From Streptomyces sp. NBC_01304 (GTDB lineage: Bacteria; Actinomycetota; Actinomycetes; Streptomycetales; Streptomycetaceae), in NCBI RefSeq assembly GCF_035975855.1, contig NZ_CP109055.1, positions 4,030,001 to 4,094,000 of the forward strand: a stretch of 64,000 nt of DNA, in the 5' to 3' direction. The notes below the pieces were generated by a model. It was given only the letters and a program-made list of their open reading frames with translations, did not search any database and was not told where the DNA came from. The stretch's first letter is position 1; each line of letters opens with the position of its first letter. Below are positions 45,019 through 52,690 of the stretch, one piece after another. A program made the position numbers and the translations under genes.

Positions 45019-45046
45019 ATATCGTGTATTGCGAGATACGCGATAT
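45019..45046. promoter_or_regulatory. Candidate PadR-type operator
   Basis: ATATCGTGTAT and ATACGCGATAT form an 11-bp inverted repeat with one mismatch and a 6-bp spacer, 33 bp upstream of the DUF4097 gene. The downstream operon ends in a PadR-family gene, so this is probably its autoregulatory site. It is also the most AT-rich stretch around. Confidence 0.65.
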
Positions 45047-45078
45047 GGCGCGTCACCGGACCGGAGGAGGTCAGCACC

Positions 45079-46005
45079 ATGCCAGAGTCACCGTGGACAG
45101 TCGCCGAGCCACAGAAGCTCGCCTTCGACGAACCCGTGACGGCGCTCCACGTACGCAGCGTCAATGGAACGGTCAATGTCGTCGGGGTCGAGGAGGGCCC
45201 GGCCCGCCTGGAGGTGACCGAGCTGGACGGTCCCCCGCTGACCGTGAGCCTCGAGGACGGCGTACTGACGGTCGCGTACGACGATCTGCCCTGGAAGGGC
45301 TTCCTGATCGGCAAGTGGCTCGACCGCAAGGGCCACGGCCGCAGCGCGGTCATCTCGCTCGCCGTCCCGGCCGCCGCGGCCGTCGAGGTCGGTGTGGTCG
45401 GCGCGGCCGCCATGGTCTCCGGCATCGAAGGGCCGACCACGGTGCGGGGCGTCACCGGCGACACCACCCTGGTCGGGACCTCGGGGCAGATCCAGGCCGA
45501 GACGGTCTCCGGCGCGCTCGAGGCGCAGGCCGTCGGCGGTGAGCTGTCCTTCAAGTCGGTCACCGGCGATCTGACCGTGATCGAGGGCGCGGGCCCCTCC
45601 GTACGCGCGGAGTCGGTGAGCGGCAACATGATCCTGGACCTCGACCCGACGGGCTCGACCGACGTCCGGCTGACCACCGTCTCTGGCGAGATCGCGATCC
45701 GTCTCGCCCAGCCGACCGACGCCCAGATCGAGGCGAGCACCGCGACCGGCGCCGTCTCCAACGGCTTCGACGACCTCCGGATCGGCGGCACGTGGGGCGC
45801 CAAGCGCATCACCGGACAGCTCGGAACGGGCGCCGGCCGGCTCAGGGCGACGACGATCTCCGGCTCCGTCGCCCTGCTGCTGCGGCCGCCCCTCGACGAC
45901 GTGGACGAGGCGGCGGCCGCGAAGGGCGAGAATGATCGGTACGCCGACGAAGCCCCGGGCCGCGCAGCCCCCGAAGGTGACGCCCCGACCGGAAAGGTGC
46001 TCTGA
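45079..46005 (+). CDS. DUF4097-family beta-repeat protein, 308 aa
   Basis: The protein is made of repeated short strands with the pattern G-x-h-x-h-x-x-h-x-G: GVEEGPARLEVTELDG, VGVVGAAAMVSGIEGPTTVRGVTGDTTLVGTSG, ALEAQAVGGELSFKSVTGDLTVIEGAG, and so on. This is the right-handed beta solenoid of DUF4097, often paired with PadR or anti-sigma genes. No membrane or signal segment is visible, so it is cytoplasmic. The ATG at 45079 has GGAGGAGG 8 nt upstream. It shares an operon with the PadR gene (1 bp apart) under the inverted repeat at 45019-45046. Confidence 0.88.
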   Translation: MPESPWTVAEPQKLAFDEPVTALHVRSVNGTVNVVGVEEGPARLEVTELDGPPLTVSLEDGVLTVAYDDLPWKGFLIGKWLDRKGHGRSAVISLAVPAAAAVEVGVVGAAAMVSGIEGPTTVRGVTGDTTLVGTSGQIQAETVSGALEAQAVGGELSFKSVTGDLTVIEGAGPSVRAESVSGNMILDLDPTGSTDVRLTTVSGEIAIRLAQPTDAQIEASTATGAVSNGFDDLRIGGTWGAKRITGQLGTGAGRLRATTISGSVALLLRPPLDDVDEAAAAKGENDRYADEAPGRAAPEGDAPTGKVL

Positions 46006-46006
46006 C

Positions 46007-46972
46007 ATGCCCCCCGTCTTCGCCCACGGCCGCCTCCGCCTGTACCTGCTGAAGCTGCTCGACGAGGCGCCGCGGCACGGGTACGAGGTGATCCGGCTCC
46101 TGGAGGAGCGCTTCCAGGGGCTGTACGCGCCTTCCGCGGGCACCGTCTATCCGCGCCTCGCCAAGCTGGAGGCCGAGGGCCTGGTCACGCACGCCACCGA
46201 GGGGGGCCGCAAGGTCTACTCGATCACGGACGCCGGACGGGCCGAACTGGCCGACCGCAGAGGCGAGTTGGCCGACCTTGAGCTGGAGATCCGGGAGTCG
46301 GTGGCGGAGCTCGCCTCCGAAATACGGGATGACGTACGCGGTGCCGCCGGCGATCTGCGCCGGGAAATGCGGGCAGCCGCAGGCCAGGCCAAGTCGTCCG
46401 GCCAGGGCGGCGACTGGGAGTCCGTCTTCGGCGACAAGGAGGCCTGGCGCTCCGCGAAGGAGGAGTTGCGCCGCGCCAAGCAGGAGATGAAGGACCAGGC
46501 CCGCCGGGCCAAGGACGAGTCGCGCCGGGCCCGCGAGGAGGCCCAGCGGGCCCGCCGCGCGGCGAAGGACGCGCAGGACGAGGCGCGCGAGGAGATGCAG
46601 CGCATCGCCAAGCAGGTGCAGGACCGGGTCCAGGACCACTTCTCGCGGGGCGACTGGCCGACCGGTCTCCGCGAGGGCCTCGCGGAGATCACCAAGGAGT
46701 TCGGCCGTTTCGGCAAGCCCGCGCCCGAGCCGACCGTGGTCGTGGACCTCGACAAGGAGGCCGAGCCGAACACCCCGCCCGCCCCCGACTGGACCGACGA
46801 GCCACCGACCGGCAACCCCCCGCGCGACCTGGACCGCCTCCTCGACCGCTTCCGCGACGACATCAGGGACGCGGCCCGCGACCACGGGGTGACGGAGTCC
46901 CAACTACACGAGGCACGACGCCACTTGTCGGATGCGGCGGCCCACATCGGCGCGATTTTGCGCACGAAGTGA
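46007..46972 (+). CDS. PadR-family regulator with long coiled-coil extension, 321 aa
   Basis: The PadR winged helix is at the N-terminus: RLRLYLLKLLDEAPRHGYEVIRLLEERFQGLYAPSAGTVYPRLAKLEAEGLV, then a charged helical extension of over 150 residues rich in Arg/Glu/Lys (KEELRRAKQEMKDQARRAKDESRRAREEAQ), far longer than usual PadR proteins (about 110-190 aa). The C-terminal part (NPPRDLDRLLDRFRDDIRDAARDHG) is a further helix pair. It probably represses its own operon through the inverted repeat upstream. The ATG at 46007 comes 1 bp after the DUF4097 stop. Confidence 0.92.
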   Translation: MPPVFAHGRLRLYLLKLLDEAPRHGYEVIRLLEERFQGLYAPSAGTVYPRLAKLEAEGLVTHATEGGRKVYSITDAGRAELADRRGELADLELEIRESVAELASEIRDDVRGAAGDLRREMRAAAGQAKSSGQGGDWESVFGDKEAWRSAKEELRRAKQEMKDQARRAKDESRRAREEAQRARRAAKDAQDEAREEMQRIAKQVQDRVQDHFSRGDWPTGLREGLAEITKEFGRFGKPAPEPTVVVDLDKEAEPNTPPAPDWTDEPPTGNPPRDLDRLLDRFRDDIRDAARDHGVTESQLHEARRHLSDAAAHIGAILRTK

Positions 46973-46988
46973 TCGTGGCCTCCTCCTT

Positions 46989-47091
46989 CAGCCCGTCCGG
47001 CGTTTGAGGACACCGCCCGCAGGGCGGAAGGCGGCGCAGCCCGCGGCGGCAGCCGCTGATGTCGCAGCCGGGAAGGGGCGGGGCGGGGAGG
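46989..47091 (+). repeat. Composite intergenic repeat, copy 6
   Basis: The core CCCGTCCGGCGTTTGAGG starts at 46990, followed by a short GCCC-GCAG-GGC hairpin, a GCGGCAGCCGC stem and GGGAAGGGGCGGGGCGGGG at 47071-47089. It lies between the convergent PadR and Clp-N genes. Confidence 0.8.
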
Positions 47092-47108
47092 AAATCCCTC
47101 CCCGCCCC
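47080..47108. terminator. Terminator hairpin, overlapping the end of repeat copy 6
   Basis: A perfect 12-bp stem (GGGGCGGGGAGG / CCTCCCCGCCCC) with loop AAATC lies just downstream of the Clp-N gene stop, using the distal part of the repeat. Confidence 0.7.
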
Positions 47109-47115
47109 CGCGCGG

Positions 47116-47691
47116 TCACCCCGCCTGAGCCACCCCACCTGCCCCACTCCCGCCGAGCACCTGCTCCACCGCCTCGACCGACACCCCGTGCGAGCCGAGA
47201 ACATCCCGCACCACCCCCGGCCGCGAGGCCAACGCGAGCAACAGATGCTCATCCCCGATGAACCGGTCCTTGCGCCCCACCGCAATCCGCAACGACTTCT
47301 CCAGCGTGTCCTTGGCCTCCCGCGAGAAGGACCGGTGCTTCCCGCCCCACCACCGCCGGTCCCTCCGGTCCCCCGCCAACGCCCCGGCCCCGTGCGCCTC
47401 TTCGACCCGCGCAACGATCTGCCCGACATCGATCCCGAGCCCGGCCAGGGCCTCCGCGTCCGCCTCGGACACCCCGCCGCGCCGGCGCACCTCCGCCAAC
47501 TCCCGTACCAGGGCGTCCTTCTGCGCATCGGCCCCCAGCGCGGACAGCACGAAGGCCGCCTTGCTGCCCCGGGCATCGAGGAGCGCGAGGAGCACGTGCT
47601 CGTCGGTGACGGCCCCCGACTCCTGCCGCTCGGCGTGCGCCACGGCACCCTCCACCACTTCCCGGGCGCCCTGCGTGAACCGCTCGAACAT
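47116..47691 (-). CDS. Clp N-terminal-domain protein without ATPase module, 191 aa
   Basis: The protein has two repeats of the Clp_N fold found at the start of ClpA/ClpC chaperones: FERFTQGAREVVEGAVAHAERQESGAVTDEHVLLALLDA and FSREAKDTLEKSLRIAVGRKDRFIGDEHLLLALASRPG. The AAA+ domains are absent. Stand-alone Clp_N proteins may act as adaptors or substrate receptors. The ATG at 47691 overlaps the upstream HTH gene by one base (TGATG), so translation is coupled. The pair is controlled through two palindromes at 47903-47948. Probable cytoplasmic location. Confidence 0.9.
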   Translation of the reverse strand: MFERFTQGAREVVEGAVAHAERQESGAVTDEHVLLALLDARGSKAAFVLSALGADAQKDALVRELAEVRRRGGVSEADAEALAGLGIDVGQIVARVEEAHGAGALAGDRRDRRWWGGKHRSFSREAKDTLEKSLRIAVGRKDRFIGDEHLLLALASRPGVVRDVLGSHGVSVEAVEQVLGGSGAGGVAQAG

Positions 47692-47900
47692 CACTGCCTC
47701 CCGTACTTCTTGTGGACGGCCTGCCTGCTCACCCCGAGCTCCGCGGCGATCTCCTGCCACGACCAGCCCTGATTGCGCGCACCCCGCACCTGCACGGCCT
47801 CCAGCTGCTCAAGCAGCCGCCGCAGCGCGGCAACCGCTCGCAGCCCGACCCGTGGATCACGGTCACCCGCGCGCTCGGCGAGATCCGTTGCTTCGGTCAT
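47691..47900 (-). CDS. Small helix-turn-helix regulator paired with Clp-N protein, 69 aa
   Basis: After a helical N-terminus (TDLAERAGDRDPRVGLRAVAALRRLLEQLEAVQVRGARNQ) an HTH is clear: WSWQEIAAELGVSRQAVHKKYGRQ, of the sigma-like/homeodomain style. A protein of this size is likely to bind DNA as a dimer. Two identical CGTCAAC-N4-GTTGACG palindromes lie within 50 bp of its start, so it is probably an autorepressor. The family is common in Streptomyces beside Clp_N proteins. The TGATG overlap with the next gene makes an operon. Confidence 0.88.
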   Translation of the reverse strand: MTEATDLAERAGDRDPRVGLRAVAALRRLLEQLEAVQVRGARNQGWSWQEIAAELGVSRQAVHKKYGRQ

Positions 47901-47902
47901 GA

Positions 47903-47948
47903 CGTCAACTTACGTTGACGAAGCATGGCTCGTCAACTTTGGTTGACG
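47903..47948. promoter_or_regulatory. Two identical palindromic operators for the HTH/Clp-N operon
   Basis: CGTCAAC-TTAC-GTTGACG (47903-47920) and CGTCAAC-TTTG-GTTGACG (47931-47948) share all 14 arm bases and are centred 28 bp apart, beginning right before the HTH gene start at 47900. Their sharing of arms and place strongly suggest binding of the small HTH protein. Confidence 0.75.
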
Positions 47949-47976
47949 TCAGCTGCCTGGTCCTGCCTTGTCCCGC

Positions 47977-49485
47977 TCAGTCCTGCCTCCGGCGGTCCCG
48001 GCACTCCCGCAGGATGCGCAGGTCATGGATCCGGCCCGCAGCCAGCAATAGGGTCTCCAGCTGCTGGTACACGACGTCGACCAGCAGCTCCCCGGCCACT
48101 TCGATGACCCAGGCCGCCTCCTGGTCCTGGTCCGCCGCCCGCAGTGCGGTCACCAGGTCGGCGATCTCCTGGGGCGAGCATCGGTGGGCCAGCATCAGAT
48201 AGTCCTGAGCGCGCTGCCGCAGGGCGTACGCGTCTTCCTGCATCCCCGTGACAGCGCGCTGCGCCACCCGCTCGCCCAACAGCGCGACAACAAATTCGGG
48301 GGCCCTTCGGGCGTGCAGTACATGCACGAGGCTCGCGAAACCCTCCGCGTCCAGAAGGCTCAACACGGCCATGCGCAGGTCACGTTCCGTGCTCGCCCGG
48401 TATATGCGGGACAGCTCGGCCTCGGCCGGCATCCTCAGGCCGCCGGCATCGGCGCCCTCCCGTGCCAGCGGGTCCCCGCCCACCCGCTCGTCGAACGTGG
48501 TGAGCAGTTCCGCGAGGCGGGCTGCCGGCAGGCGCTGCACGATGTCCTCGACGACCGCCTTGGCAGCATCCCCGCACCCGCGTCTACCAAGCCTGCCGAT
48601 GAACTCCGCCGTCTCATCCGGTCGGTCGAGGTCCGCGACCACTTCCAGGGCCCGCTTTCGCCGTTCCTCCGGATCGGCGGTCCCGGCCACCCCGTCGGCC
48701 GCGTACCGGGCCGCCTCCAGTACGGCGTCCGGGTCGCCCGCCGCACTGAGCCTGGCCTGGAGTACGGCCAACTCCGCCATCAACTTGCCGACTTCGGCCC
48801 GCGCCCGGTCCCGCTCGTCCTCGAGTTCCGCGATGCGCTGCCGTTGCGCCGCCTCCTCCTCCGCGGATCCAGCTGCCGCGGCCTGCTGCTGTGCGGCGGC
48901 CAGGCGACTGTTCGCGTCCGCCAGTCGCTGCGCCTGCCAGTCAACCTTGGCCCGCAGCTGTTTGATCTCATGGCTCTGCGGGGCAACGATCTTCTCCGCC
49001 TCGTCGAAGGCCTCGCGCAGACGCCCGTACGCAGTGTGAATTTCGCCCTCTGCGCCATGAAGCTCCACTGCGGCGCGGACCAGCCGCTCCACGGCCTCCC
49101 ACTCCCACCACGTTGCGGTGGTCACGTATCGGCTCAGCGTGCTCGCGTCGCAAGGCAACCGGTCGGCAACCTCAGCACGACTCAGGTCCGCCAACAGGTT
49201 GTAGACGTGGTACTTCAGCTCGTAGACGTGCGGCTTCTGCTTGAATGCGTCGCTCTCCCGGTTGGGCTCAACGAGACGCCGCCCCTGCCGGGGCGCCGGG
49301 CTCGGCTCCAGGCCGTCCGTCAACTTCTTGAACCCCGTGAACTTCTTGGGCTTGCCCGCCTCGTAGTCGATGTGCAGCTCAGAAGTCGACTTGCCGTCAG
49401 GGGTCAAGTCTTCCGTACCTGACGGCACTTCCTTTTTCGGGATGAACTCCGGCCGCTCGCGCGATCCGCCCTCAGACGGCCCCAT
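47977..49485 (-). CDS. Uncharacterised HTH/coiled-coil protein, 502 aa
   Basis: I do not recognise a family. From the N-terminus: a disordered, charged 90-residue leader (RERPEFIPKKEVPSG, KKFTGFKKLTDG); a conserved-looking domain (about 95-160) that contains an HTH-like segment LSRAEVADRLPCDASTLSRYV and the Trp-rich WWEWEAVERL; a coiled coil (about 180-280, KQLRAKVDWQAQRLADANSRL and EAAQRQRIAELEDERDRARAEVGKL); and a helical C-terminal 220 residues (DPDAVLEAARYAADGVAG..., rich in Ala/Leu/Glu). It has no signal or membrane segment. The ATG at 49485 follows GGGGAGGG. It is probably regulatory or structural. Its gene diverges from the 45-residue membrane peptide. Confidence 0.7.
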   Translation of the reverse strand: MGPSEGGSRERPEFIPKKEVPSGTEDLTPDGKSTSELHIDYEAGKPKKFTGFKKLTDGLEPSPAPRQGRRLVEPNRESDAFKQKPHVYELKYHVYNLLADLSRAEVADRLPCDASTLSRYVTTATWWEWEAVERLVRAAVELHGAEGEIHTAYGRLREAFDEAEKIVAPQSHEIKQLRAKVDWQAQRLADANSRLAAAQQQAAAAGSAEEEAAQRQRIAELEDERDRARAEVGKLMAELAVLQARLSAAGDPDAVLEAARYAADGVAGTADPEERRKRALEVVADLDRPDETAEFIGRLGRRGCGDAAKAVVEDIVQRLPAARLAELLTTFDERVGGDPLAREGADAGGLRMPAEAELSRIYRASTERDLRMAVLSLLDAEGFASLVHVLHARRAPEFVVALLGERVAQRAVTGMQEDAYALRQRAQDYLMLAHRCSPQEIADLVTALRAADQDQEAAWVIEVAGELLVDVVYQQLETLLLAAGRIHDLRILRECRDRRRQD

Positions 49486-49615
49486 GAGGCCCTCCCCGCC
49501 CAGATTAAATGTGCCTGGCGCAAGAATGAGATGCCGCTGGCGCATCAATTATTCCTGGCCTCCCATGGAGGTGCCATAGCACAGCGACCCCGTTCCAAGC
49601 CCGACGGAGGCCCCG

Positions 49616-49753
49616 ATGTCCCCCACCGAAACCACAAAACTCCGCCGCCGACTAATCCACACTGCCCTATTCGCCCTCGTCACGGGCGCCGCGTACGCGG
49701 CAGGCAGTGCGCTCGTCGGCGCCGGAGTGTGGTGGCTGCAGGGGCTGTTCTGA
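49616..49753 (+). CDS. Small membrane peptide, 45 aa
   Basis: The reading frame runs ATG-TCC-CCC to TGA and translates as MSPTETTKLRRRLIHTALF then ALVTGAAYAAGSALVGAGVWWLQGLF. A basic N-terminal helix (KLRRRL) precedes one hydrophobic membrane segment with Gly/Ala and a terminal WWLQGLF. GGAGG lies 5 nt upstream of the ATG. It has two rare CTA leucine codons and one AAA, which is unlike the neighbourhood. It is divergent from the 502-residue gene and precedes the oxidoreductase (convergent). Function unknown. Confidence 0.65.
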   Translation: MSPTETTKLRRRLIHTALFALVTGAAYAAGSALVGAGVWWLQGLF

Positions 49754-49787
49754 GCCCCGGCCGGATGGCGCTGGAGACCAGCTCTCG

Positions 49788-50756
49788 TCAGACCGTGAGC
49801 ACGATCTTCCCGAAGTGGTCGCCCGACTCCATCCGAGCAAAACCCTCGCGCGCCCGGTCCAGCGGCAGCTCCTCGTCGATGACGGGACGTACCCCCGTGG
49901 CCGCGCAGAACGACAGCAGGTCCTCCAGCTCGTCCTTCGTGCCCATCGTCGAGCCGACGATCTTCAGTTCCAGGAAGAAGACCCGGGTCAGCTCGGCGTG
50001 CGAGGGGCGGTCGCCGCTGGTGGCGCCCGAGATGACCAGGGTGCCGCCGGGCTTCAGGGACTTGATGGAGTGCGACCAGGTGGCCGCGCCGACCGTCTCG
50101 ATCACCGCGTCCACGCGCTGCGGAAGCCGGGCCCCCGACTCCACCGCCTCGACCGCGCCCAGCTCGATCGCCCGCTTGCGCTTGGCCTCGTCGCGGCTGG
50201 TGGCGAAGACGCGCAGGCCCGCGGCCTTGCCGAGGACGATCGCGGCTGTGGCGACACCGCCGCCCGCGCCCTGCACGAGGACCGAATCCCCGGGACGTAC
50301 ACCGGCGTTGGTGAAGAGCATGCGGTACGCCGTCAGCCAGGCGGTGGGCAGGCAGGCGGCCTCGGCGAAGGAGAGCTCGGCCGGCTTGGGCAGCACGTTC
50401 CAGGTGGGGACCGAGACCTGCTCGGCGAAGGTGCCCTGGTAGCGCTCGGTGAGGATCGAGCGGGGCTCGTTCGGGCCCACGCCGTGGCCGGACTGGCCGA
50501 TCACGGAGTGCAGGACGACCTCGTTGCCGTCGGCGTCGATGCCGGCCGCGTCGCAGCCGAGGATCATCGGCAGCTTGTCCTCGCCGAGGCCGACGCCTCG
50601 CAGGGACCACAGGTCGTGGTGGTTGAGGGAGGCGGCCTTGACGTTGACGGTCGACCATCCGTCCCGGGCCGAGGGGGCCGGGCGCTCCCCCAACTCGAGG
50701 CCGCTGAGCGGCTGATCACGGTCAATGCGGGCGGCGTAGGCAGCGAACATGACCAT
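49788..50756 (-). CDS. Zinc-binding-dehydrogenase-like NAD(P)H oxidoreductase, 322 aa
   Basis: This is a medium-chain dehydrogenase/quinone oxidoreductase. The GroES-like N-terminal domain has KAASLNHHDLWSLRG, PMILGCDAAG and GTFAEQVSVP. The nucleotide domain has VLVQGAGGGVATAAIVLGKAAGLRVFATSRDEAKRKRAIELGAV. Zinc ligands typical of true alcohol dehydrogenases are not all evident (no Cys cluster), so it is closer to quinone reductase or crotonyl-CoA reductase-like zinc-independent members. The start is chosen as MVMFAAYAAR at 50756; MFAAYAAR at 50750 is equally possible. It is followed by a convergent micropeptide gene; malic enzyme lies upstream on the same strand. Confidence 0.88.
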   Translation of the reverse strand: MVMFAAYAARIDRDQPLSGLELGERPAPSARDGWSTVNVKAASLNHHDLWSLRGVGLGEDKLPMILGCDAAGIDADGNEVVLHSVIGQSGHGVGPNEPRSILTERYQGTFAEQVSVPTWNVLPKPAELSFAEAACLPTAWLTAYRMLFTNAGVRPGDSVLVQGAGGGVATAAIVLGKAAGLRVFATSRDEAKRKRAIELGAVEAVESGARLPQRVDAVIETVGAATWSHSIKSLKPGGTLVISGATSGDRPSHAELTRVFFLELKIVGSTMGTKDELEDLLSFCAATGVRPVIDEELPLDRAREGFARMESGDHFGKIVLTV

Positions 50757-50824
50757 GACGATAGGACGGCGCGAGGCCCCGGCGGAACAGCGCACGGATG
50801 TGACACGCGTCCCGGGGCGCAGGA

Positions 50825-50866
50825 CATGACGAAGGGCCCCGCCAAAAGGCGGGGCCCTTCGTCATG
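50825..50866. terminator. Strong terminator hairpin after malic enzyme
   Basis: A perfect 19-bp stem (CATGACGAAGGGCCCCGCC / its complement) with loop AAAA sits just downstream of the malic enzyme stop and upstream of the oxidoreductase start. Confidence 0.9.
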
Positions 50867-50876
50867 AACGTACCGA

Positions 50877-52085
50877 CTAGCGGCGAGCCACGCCCTCGGC
50901 GCGAGCCGCAGCCGCGACCGCGGCCGTGACGGCCGGGGCGACCCGCTCGTCGAACGGCGAGGGGATGACGTACTCGGCGGAGAGGTCGTCACCGACGACC
51001 GCCGCGAGCGCGTCCGCAGCCGCGATCTTCATGCCCTCGGTGATGCGGGAGGCCCGCACCTGGAGCGCACCGGCGAAGATGCCGGGGAACGCGAGGACGT
51101 TGTTGATCTGGTTCGGGTAGTCCGAGCGGCCGGTCGCCACGACGGCCGCGTACTTGTGCGCGACGTCGGGGTGGACCTCCGGGTTCGGGTTGGCCATGGC
51201 GAACACGAAGGAGTTCTTCGCCATGGACGCCACCGCGGGCTCCGGGACCGTACCGCCCGAGACGCCGATGAACACGTCCGCGCCCGCGAGCGCGGCCTCC
51301 AGGGAGCCGGACAGGCCCGCCTTGTTGGTGAGCTCGGCGAGCTCGCGCTTGACCGGGGTGAGGTCGTCCCGGTCGGCGGAGACGATGCCCTTGCGGTCGG
51401 CGACGGAGACATCGCCGATGCCCGCCTCGAGCAGGAACTTGGCGATGGCGACACCGGCCGCACCGGCGCCGGAGATCACCGCACGAAGATCACCCAGCGT
51501 CCGGTTCGTCAGCTTCGCCGCGTTGCGCAGCGCCGCCAGCGTCACGACGGCCGTGCCGTGCTGGTCGTCGTGGAAGACCGGGATGTCCAGCTCCTCCTGG
51601 AGCCGCTTCTCGATCTCGAAGCACCGCGGGGCCGAGATGTCCTCGAGGTTCACGCCACCGAAGGACGGCGCGAGCCGCAGAACAGTCTCGATGATCTCCT
51701 CGGTGTCCTTCGTCGCGAGCGCGATCGGAACCGCGTCCACGCCGCCGAACTGCTTGAACAGAATGGCCTTGCCCTCCATCACGGGGAGGGAGGCCTCAGG
51801 ACCGATGTCGCCGAGACCGAGCACGGCCGTGCCGTCGGTGACGACCGCCACGACGTTCGACTTCCACGTGTAGTCGTTCACGAGCTCGGGCTGCTCGGCG
51901 ATGGCGCTGCACACCTTGGCGACGCCCGGCGTGTACGCGAGGGACAGGTCGTCCTTGTCCCGGACCGGCACAGTGGCCTGCACGGCCATCTTGCCGCCAC
52001 GGTGCAGCGCGAAGGCCGGGTCGAAGGGCTCTTCCGTGCCCTCGGTACCGGCGTCGCTGCGAGGATTGACGATCTCCGCTGCCAC
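50877..52085 (-). CDS. Malic enzyme (malate to pyruvate, NAD(P)-dependent), 402 aa
   Basis: The enzyme oxidatively decarboxylates malate. The N-terminal domain has LSLAYTPGVAKVC and the catalytic segment VVTDGTAVLGLGDIGPEASLPVMEGKA; the metal/substrate-binding part has VFHDDQHGTAVV; the cofactor domain has VISGAGAAGVAIAKFLLEAG and a C-terminal AMANPNPEV. Size (402 aa) fits bacterial single-domain malic enzymes without the phosphotransacetylase extension. Cofactor choice cannot be read; I recall the S. coelicolor homologue as NADP-linked. GTG at 52085 with AGGGG upstream. The transcript ends at 50825-50866. Confidence 0.95.
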   Translation of the reverse strand: MAAEIVNPRSDAGTEGTEEPFDPAFALHRGGKMAVQATVPVRDKDDLSLAYTPGVAKVCSAIAEQPELVNDYTWKSNVVAVVTDGTAVLGLGDIGPEASLPVMEGKAILFKQFGGVDAVPIALATKDTEEIIETVLRLAPSFGGVNLEDISAPRCFEIEKRLQEELDIPVFHDDQHGTAVVTLAALRNAAKLTNRTLGDLRAVISGAGAAGVAIAKFLLEAGIGDVSVADRKGIVSADRDDLTPVKRELAELTNKAGLSGSLEAALAGADVFIGVSGGTVPEPAVASMAKNSFVFAMANPNPEVHPDVAHKYAAVVATGRSDYPNQINNVLAFPGIFAGALQVRASRITEGMKIAAADALAAVVGDDLSAEYVIPSPFDERVAPAVTAAVAAAARAEGVARR

Positions 52086-52467
52086 TTTTGTCTGACCCCT
52101 TAAGTCTTATTCGTTGAGGGTGACCACTCCCTGGTGAGGGGTGGGCGGGCACCGCGTCCGTGACTTGCGGTGGGGCGGTTGGACCGCCGCCGCAAGGGGA
52201 GGAACGTACGCGCGGGCGCGCCGCACACGCGCCCTGAGCCCCGGATGAGGGGTGTAACCGTTCTTTTTACAGGATGGGCCGGGTGCCAGACGAGCCGCAT
52301 TCCATTCGAGGCTAGGTCAAACGCCCGGATTATCCCTAGAGGTCCACTTGACGGGTCCACATCGCGAGATAGGCAACGTTTGCCTCGTTGGTGGTGCTTT
52401 ACGTCACACCGGCGCCCGCCCCTCAATACCGGGCCCGTCACCCACAAGGTGCTCCCGTTATCCGATT

Positions 52468-52496
52468 TTGACCTGGCTGGCCCCCTGAAGTGGCAT
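52468..52496 (+). promoter_or_regulatory. Candidate promoter of the amino-acid transporter operon
   Basis: TTGACC (52468-52473), a 17-bp spacer and TGGCAT (52491-52496) fit a vegetative promoter loosely. If it is used, the leader RNA of nearly 190 nt would include the whole repeat array. Confidence 0.35.
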
Positions 52497-52548
52497 GTCC
52501 GAATGGCAAGATGCCGTCATCACACGAGGTCGCGACACCCGAAGGCGC

Positions 52549-52666
52549 GTGCCCGACCCGCCTGGACACCCGCCGTGTCCGACCCTGGACACACCCCGTG
52601 TCCGACCCCGGACACACCCCGTGTTCGACCCCGGACACATCCCGTGCCCGACCATCTGGACACTCC
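52549..52666. repeat. Five-unit repeat array with internal symmetry (23-bp period)
   Basis: Four units of exactly 23 bp start at 52575, 52598, 52621 and 52644, each GTG-TCC-GACCC(C/T)GGACAC-type, and a fifth degenerate unit starts at 52549 (26 bp). Units 2 and 3 contain perfect GTGTCC-N6-GGACAC palindromes; unit 4 has one arm change (GTGTTC) and the outer ones are worn. The array ends 24 bp before the transporter start codon. Confidence 0.9.
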
Positions 52667-52690
52667 TCTCATCCCGCCGGAGGCCCCCCA

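Larger units (their letters stand above)
52086..52690. other. 605-bp divergent region between malic enzyme and ABC transporter
   Basis: No gene is seen. It carries the malic enzyme promoter on the minus side, a possible plus promoter (52468-52496) and the five-copy repeat array (52549-52666). A second plus promoter-like pair, TTGACG-N16-TAGGCA, occurs at 52348-52375. Confidence 0.6.

Noticed and set aside
52549..52666. Possible CRISPR array
   Set aside because: The 23-bp units are contiguous without spacers and carry internal symmetry; no cas genes are present.
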